Assembly (NCBI GenBank): GCA_902518835.1
Contig: CABYHH010000004.1
Coordinates: 1-64,000, forward strand
DNA length: 64,000 nt
Direction: 5' to 3'
DNA from: an uncultured Pelagibacteraceae bacterium
GTDB taxonomy: Bacteria > Pseudomonadota > Alphaproteobacteria > Pelagibacterales > Pelagibacteraceae
Numbering within the stretch: the first letter of the stretch is position 1; every line of letters starts with the position of its first letter. The notes below the pieces were generated by a model that was given only the letters and a program-made list of their open reading frames with translations, was not told the origin of the DNA and ran no database searches. Shown piece by piece: positions 60,179 through 64,000 of the stretch. A program made the position numbers and the translations under genes.

Positions 60179-61408
60179 ATGGCTGAAAGCAGAGATGATT
60201 TTATTATTGCAATCAGATCTGCTTTTTTAAAAAAAAGTACAAAACAAAAATTCTCACTTTTAACACTAGCTTTATTTTCAGTTTTAATAATTTCATTATC
60301 AAGTTTTGATTTTAAAATCATAAGATATTTAAAAATTGGCATAAATGAATTTGTTTACAGATCATCATTCATAGTTTCTATTCCAGAAAATTTTATAAAA
60401 AATAGTTTTTTTGAAGTAAAAAGTTACACATCATTTTTTAAAGACTATAAGAAAAATAAAGACGAATTAGAAAGTTTAAAATCTAATTATATTTCCAATG
60501 AAATTATTCAGTTTGAAAATATAGAATTAAAGGAGTTAATAAATGACTATGTATCTAGCTCAGACAAAATATTGGCAAAGATTATAGTTGATCATGATAG
60601 TCCATATTTGAAAAGTATTATCATTAATAAAGGCAGCAAAGATAATATAAGAATTGGAACCCCTATATATGACCAATCATACTTAGTAGGAAGAGTAATT
60701 GAAGTTAATTATAAAACATCACGAGTTTTATTATTATCAGACTTAAATTCTAATGTTCCAGCAACTATTGCGCCTCAAAATATTCAGGCAATTATCACTG
60801 GATCAGGTGATTACTACGGGGAAATTAAATATACCAAGGAAAAAATTGATCATGAATTTAGTGATAAAAGCATCATTTACACATCAGGCACAGGAGCAAT
60901 TTTTAAAAGTGGTATTCCAATAGGTAAATTAAAGACAAAAGAAAATGTGACAAACAAAAATTTTGTAGAATTTTTTTCAGATTTTTCACAACTTAAATAT
61001 GTTTTTGCTGAAATTGAGACAAGGTCTCCTGTAATTAATTTAGATAAAGAGTTAAATGAAATAAATTTTAGCAATTTAGATACTACTTTGGAAACCAAGT
61101 TAAATATTCTTGAAGATGAAATTAAGATTATAGACGAAAGTAATCTGAAATTTAAAGAAGAAAATGAAAAATTAAAAGGTGAGTTAAATTTTCTTAAATC
61201 GAATATTTCTAGAATGAAAAATAAGATTTTTATTCAAAAAAAAAAGATTGATCAATTCGATGTAGATAAAGATGAAATAATTTTTTTAAAACTTAATTTA
61301 GAACACGGTCATAAGTGTAGAAAAAGTTTTCTTAACAATAAGGGTTTTGAAATTAACACACCTGAATATAGAAATTGTGTAATAAGTAAGGAAATCAATA
61401 ATGAGTAA
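60179..61408 (+). CDS. mreC: Rod shape-determining protein MreC
   Basis: N-terminal TM, coiled coil, AKIIVDHDSPYLKSIIINKGSKDNIRIGTPIYDQSYLVGRVIEV. Confidence 0.92.
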   Translation: MAESRDDFIIAIRSAFLKKSTKQKFSLLTLALFSVLIISLSSFDFKIIRYLKIGINEFVYRSSFIVSIPENFIKNSFFEVKSYTSFFKDYKKNKDELESLKSNYISNEIIQFENIELKELINDYVSSSDKILAKIIVDHDSPYLKSIIINKGSKDNIRIGTPIYDQSYLVGRVIEVNYKTSRVLLLSDLNSNVPATIAPQNIQAIITGSGDYYGEIKYTKEKIDHEFSDKSIIYTSGTGAIFKSGIPIGKLKTKENVTNKNFVEFFSDFSQLKYVFAEIETRSPVINLDKELNEINFSNLDTTLETKLNILEDEIKIIDESNLKFKEENEKLKGELNFLKSNISRMKNKIFIQKKKIDQFDVDKDEIIFLKLNLEHGHKCRKSFLNNKGFEINTPEYRNCVISKEINNE

Positions 61409-61907
61409 ATTGAAATCAAAAAGCTTACTATTTAAATTATATGGTTTGATGCCACTGATTATTTTGTTTATATCAGTCTTAAATGAATTTGATTTTAACT
61501 ATTTAAATCTTAAGTATTTTTCCTTTAATTTTCCTTTTATCTTAATTTTTTTCTTCACTTTAAAGGATTTTAAACATTTTGATTATCTATTGGTATTCAT
61601 TGCAGGGTTAATTAATGACACGGTTGTTGGTTTGCCTCTAGGTATCAGCAGTCTGTCATATATATTAATATGTATTGCAACGTCTTATATAAGGAATATT
61701 ACAATTAGACCAAATCCGATTAAGGATTGGTTTTATTTTTTATTTATCATTTGCTTAATCAGCTCAATTAATTATTCCATATTATCATTATTTTTTTCTT
61801 ATAATCTTGAACTAAACAGTTTTTTAATAAATATTTTTTTTACTTTCATATTTTACATAGCCTTTGTTTCAATTTTTAAATATTATATAAAAAGTTTAAA
61901 TGATTAG
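61401..61907 (+). CDS. mreD: Rod shape-determining protein MreD
   Basis: 168 aa polytopic membrane protein between mreC and mrdA; GLINDTVVGLPLGISSLSYIL. Confidence 0.85.
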   Translation: MSKLKSKSLLFKLYGLMPLIILFISVLNEFDFNYLNLKYFSFNFPFILIFFFTLKDFKHFDYLLVFIAGLINDTVVGLPLGISSLSYILICIATSYIRNITIRPNPIKDWFYFLFIICLISSINYSILSLFFSYNLELNSFLINIFFTFIFYIAFVSIFKYYIKSLND

Positions 61908-63771
61908 TTCTTCTAGTGATAATGTTACAAGACTTAATTCGATAAATAGAAGAATGTTTATTACAAGCTCACTTAAATTTTTTATAATGGTGGGTATAGT
62001 AAGTAGATTATTTTTTTTACAGGTCAAAGAAAACAAAAAGTATTTAACTCTTTCAGATAAAAATCGAATTCGTGAATGGAAACTTGCTCCGGTAAGAGGA
62101 GAATTTCGTGATTATTTTGGTAATGTGATTGCTGGTAACTTTGAAGCTTATCAGTTACATGTGATTCCTGAACAAGTAGAGGATTTTAGATATGTTATTT
62201 ATCGACTAAAAGATTTGCTAGAGTTGTCAGACAAACAATTCAATAAAATATTAAAAAGAAAGAGGGAAAATAAACCTTGGGAAACTTTAATTGTTTCTGA
62301 TAATTTGAGTTGGGAAAAATTTTCAAAAATAAATAACCATTTGTATGATTTAAATGGTGTTAAACCTGTCATCTCAATTTCTAGAAACTATCCTTATAAA
62401 GAGGATTTTACTCATGTTATTGGTTATGTCAGTCAAGCTAATGAAGTAGATATTGAAAATACCAGCATAATAAAGAAAAATTTTGTGCCAGGTCTCAAAG
62501 TCGGAAAAATTGGCTTAGAAAAAACTTTTGAGGAAAAACTAATTGGTTCAAATGATATAGAAAGATATGAAGTAAATGCCTATGGAAGAAGAATAAGTCA
62601 ATTAGAGTTTCAAAAAGGTGAAAGAGGCAAAACCTTAAAATTAACTATTGATACAAAAGTCCAACAACTAGCTAATGAATTATTAAAAGACCAAGCTGGT
62701 TCTATTTGTGTCATGGACATTTATACGGGATCCATAATTGCTATGCATTCTTCACCGTCTTTTGATCCAAATTTATTTGTTTTTGGAATAAGTCAAGACG
62801 AGTGGCAAATGATTAGAAACAACCCTATGAAGCCTCTGTTAAATAAAACTTTACAAGGAAACTATTCTCCTGGATCGACAATTAAACCAATTGTTGCACT
62901 TTCTGCTTTAGAAAACGGGATCATAAATCCAAATTTTACTGTTAGGTGTACAGGAAAAACAGAAATGTATGACCAAACATATCACTGTTGGAAAAAGGAG
63001 GGCCACGGTTATATGAACTTGAGAAATGCAATGAAACAGTCATGTGATACTTATTTTTATGAGATTGCAAGAAAACTTGGTGTAGATAAATTAAGTGAAA
63101 CAGCAAAAAAATTTGGCTTAGGTAAAAAGGTTTTTGGAAATCTATTTGAAATTGAAAAAGACGGCTTAATACCAAATACTCAATGGAAAAAAAATGTTCT
63201 AGGCAAAGGCTGGCTGTTAGGAGAAACCATGATTACAGGTATTGGCCAAGGTTATATCCAAACAACACCAATTCAATTATGCTTAATGACTGCTCAAATA
63301 GCTAATGGAGGATATAAAATTTATCCTAATCTTGTAATTAATGAAGATAATTCAGAAAAATTAGATAAATTTATCCCATTATATAAAAATTCAAAAAATA
63401 TGAGAATTATACAAGATGCAATGTTCAGTTCAACGAATGAAGTCATGGGTACTTCTTATCGTTCAAGAATAGATAATATAAGATATCAATTTGCTGGCAA
63501 AACAGGAACTGCACAAGTAAAAAAGATAACCGAAAAAGATAGAGAGTTAGATTTAAAGACTTTTCAAATTCCTTACGAGGAAAGAGATCACGCTTTATAT
63601 GTTGCTTTTGGTCCTTACAAACAACCAAGATATGCACTCAGTATATTGGTAGAACATGGTGGAAATGGAAGTACCACTGCTGCACCAATGGCTAAAAGAT
63701 TATTTAAACTAGTTATTGATAGACATGAATTAAGAGAATCTATTAAAAATAAAAGATATATGGATATTTAA
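61900..63771 (+). CDS. mrdA: Penicillin-binding protein 2
   Basis: APVRGEFRDYFGNVIAGN, NYSPGSTIKPIVALSALE, MKQSCDTYFYEIARKLG, FAGKTGTAQV. Confidence 0.95.
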   Translation: MISSSSDNVTRLNSINRRMFITSSLKFFIMVGIVSRLFFLQVKENKKYLTLSDKNRIREWKLAPVRGEFRDYFGNVIAGNFEAYQLHVIPEQVEDFRYVIYRLKDLLELSDKQFNKILKRKRENKPWETLIVSDNLSWEKFSKINNHLYDLNGVKPVISISRNYPYKEDFTHVIGYVSQANEVDIENTSIIKKNFVPGLKVGKIGLEKTFEEKLIGSNDIERYEVNAYGRRISQLEFQKGERGKTLKLTIDTKVQQLANELLKDQAGSICVMDIYTGSIIAMHSSPSFDPNLFVFGISQDEWQMIRNNPMKPLLNKTLQGNYSPGSTIKPIVALSALENGIINPNFTVRCTGKTEMYDQTYHCWKKEGHGYMNLRNAMKQSCDTYFYEIARKLGVDKLSETAKKFGLGKKVFGNLFEIEKDGLIPNTQWKKNVLGKGWLLGETMITGIGQGYIQTTPIQLCLMTAQIANGGYKIYPNLVINEDNSEKLDKFIPLYKNSKNMRIIQDAMFSSTNEVMGTSYRSRIDNIRYQFAGKTGTAQVKKITEKDRELDLKTFQIPYEERDHALYVAFGPYKQPRYALSILVEHGGNGSTTAAPMAKRLFKLVIDRHELRESIKNKRYMDI

Positions 63772-64000
63772 TGTACCAACATTCAAGACTTAATAAAAAT
63801 AATTTGGATATATTACAGAAAGTTAAAAACTTTGATTACATATTATTGATTTGCATTTTGTTACTTGGCTTCATTAGTCTTGCCACAATGTATTCTACTG
63901 ATGGTGGTCAGATATTATTTCACACAAAAAGTCATTTTATAAAATTGACTGTTTTCACAGTGATGATGATATTTTTTTCATTTATAAATATTAAATATTG
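63771..64000 (+). CDS. rodA: Rod shape-determining protein RodA, N-terminal part (cut by window edge)
   Basis: MYQHSRLNKNNLDILQKVKNFDYILLICILLLGFISLATMYSTDGGQ...; SEDS N-terminus after mrdA. Confidence 0.85.
   Translation, partial: MYQHSRLNKNNLDILQKVKNFDYILLICILLLGFISLATMYSTDGGQILFHTKSHFIKLTVFTVMMIFFSFINIKY

Overview
AT-rich, tightly packed bacterial chromosome segment. The gene content and low GC resemble a streamlined marine alphaproteobacterium of the SAR11/Pelagibacter type; this is inference from content, not a database search. Most of it is housekeeping: a tkt-gap-pgk-fba-thiE-efp-suhB-rpmE run on the minus strand, zapA/5-FCL/ymdB/yebC/ruvC-like, tolQRAB-pal-cpoB-tilS-ftsH-folP-glmM-thiD-purA, rpoH, rluD, tRNA-Arg(TCG), xseB-ispA-dxs, aroC, pdxH, polyprenyl synthase, glyQS, ppdK, thyX, apbC/mrp, hflKC-degP-miaA, ilvBHC-leuA, and mreBCD-mrdA-rodA. 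The most interesting locus is about 42.35-44.58 kb. It holds a circularly permuted two-piece tmRNA gene on the minus strand (tag ANESYALAA, apparent 12-nt intervening segment). Its 3' end is repeated three times as direct repeats (core GGCAACAGAACGCCC), and these bound two single-gene segments: a SemiSWEET transporter gene and a gene for a protein with six zinc-finger-like modules and a C-terminal Vsr/PD-(D/E)XK-like nuclease domain. This looks like a miniature cassette array at the tmRNA 3' end with no recognisable integrase. Two small accessory surface-glycan/transport patches (25.4-29.0 kb and 45.5-48.7 kb) are also present.
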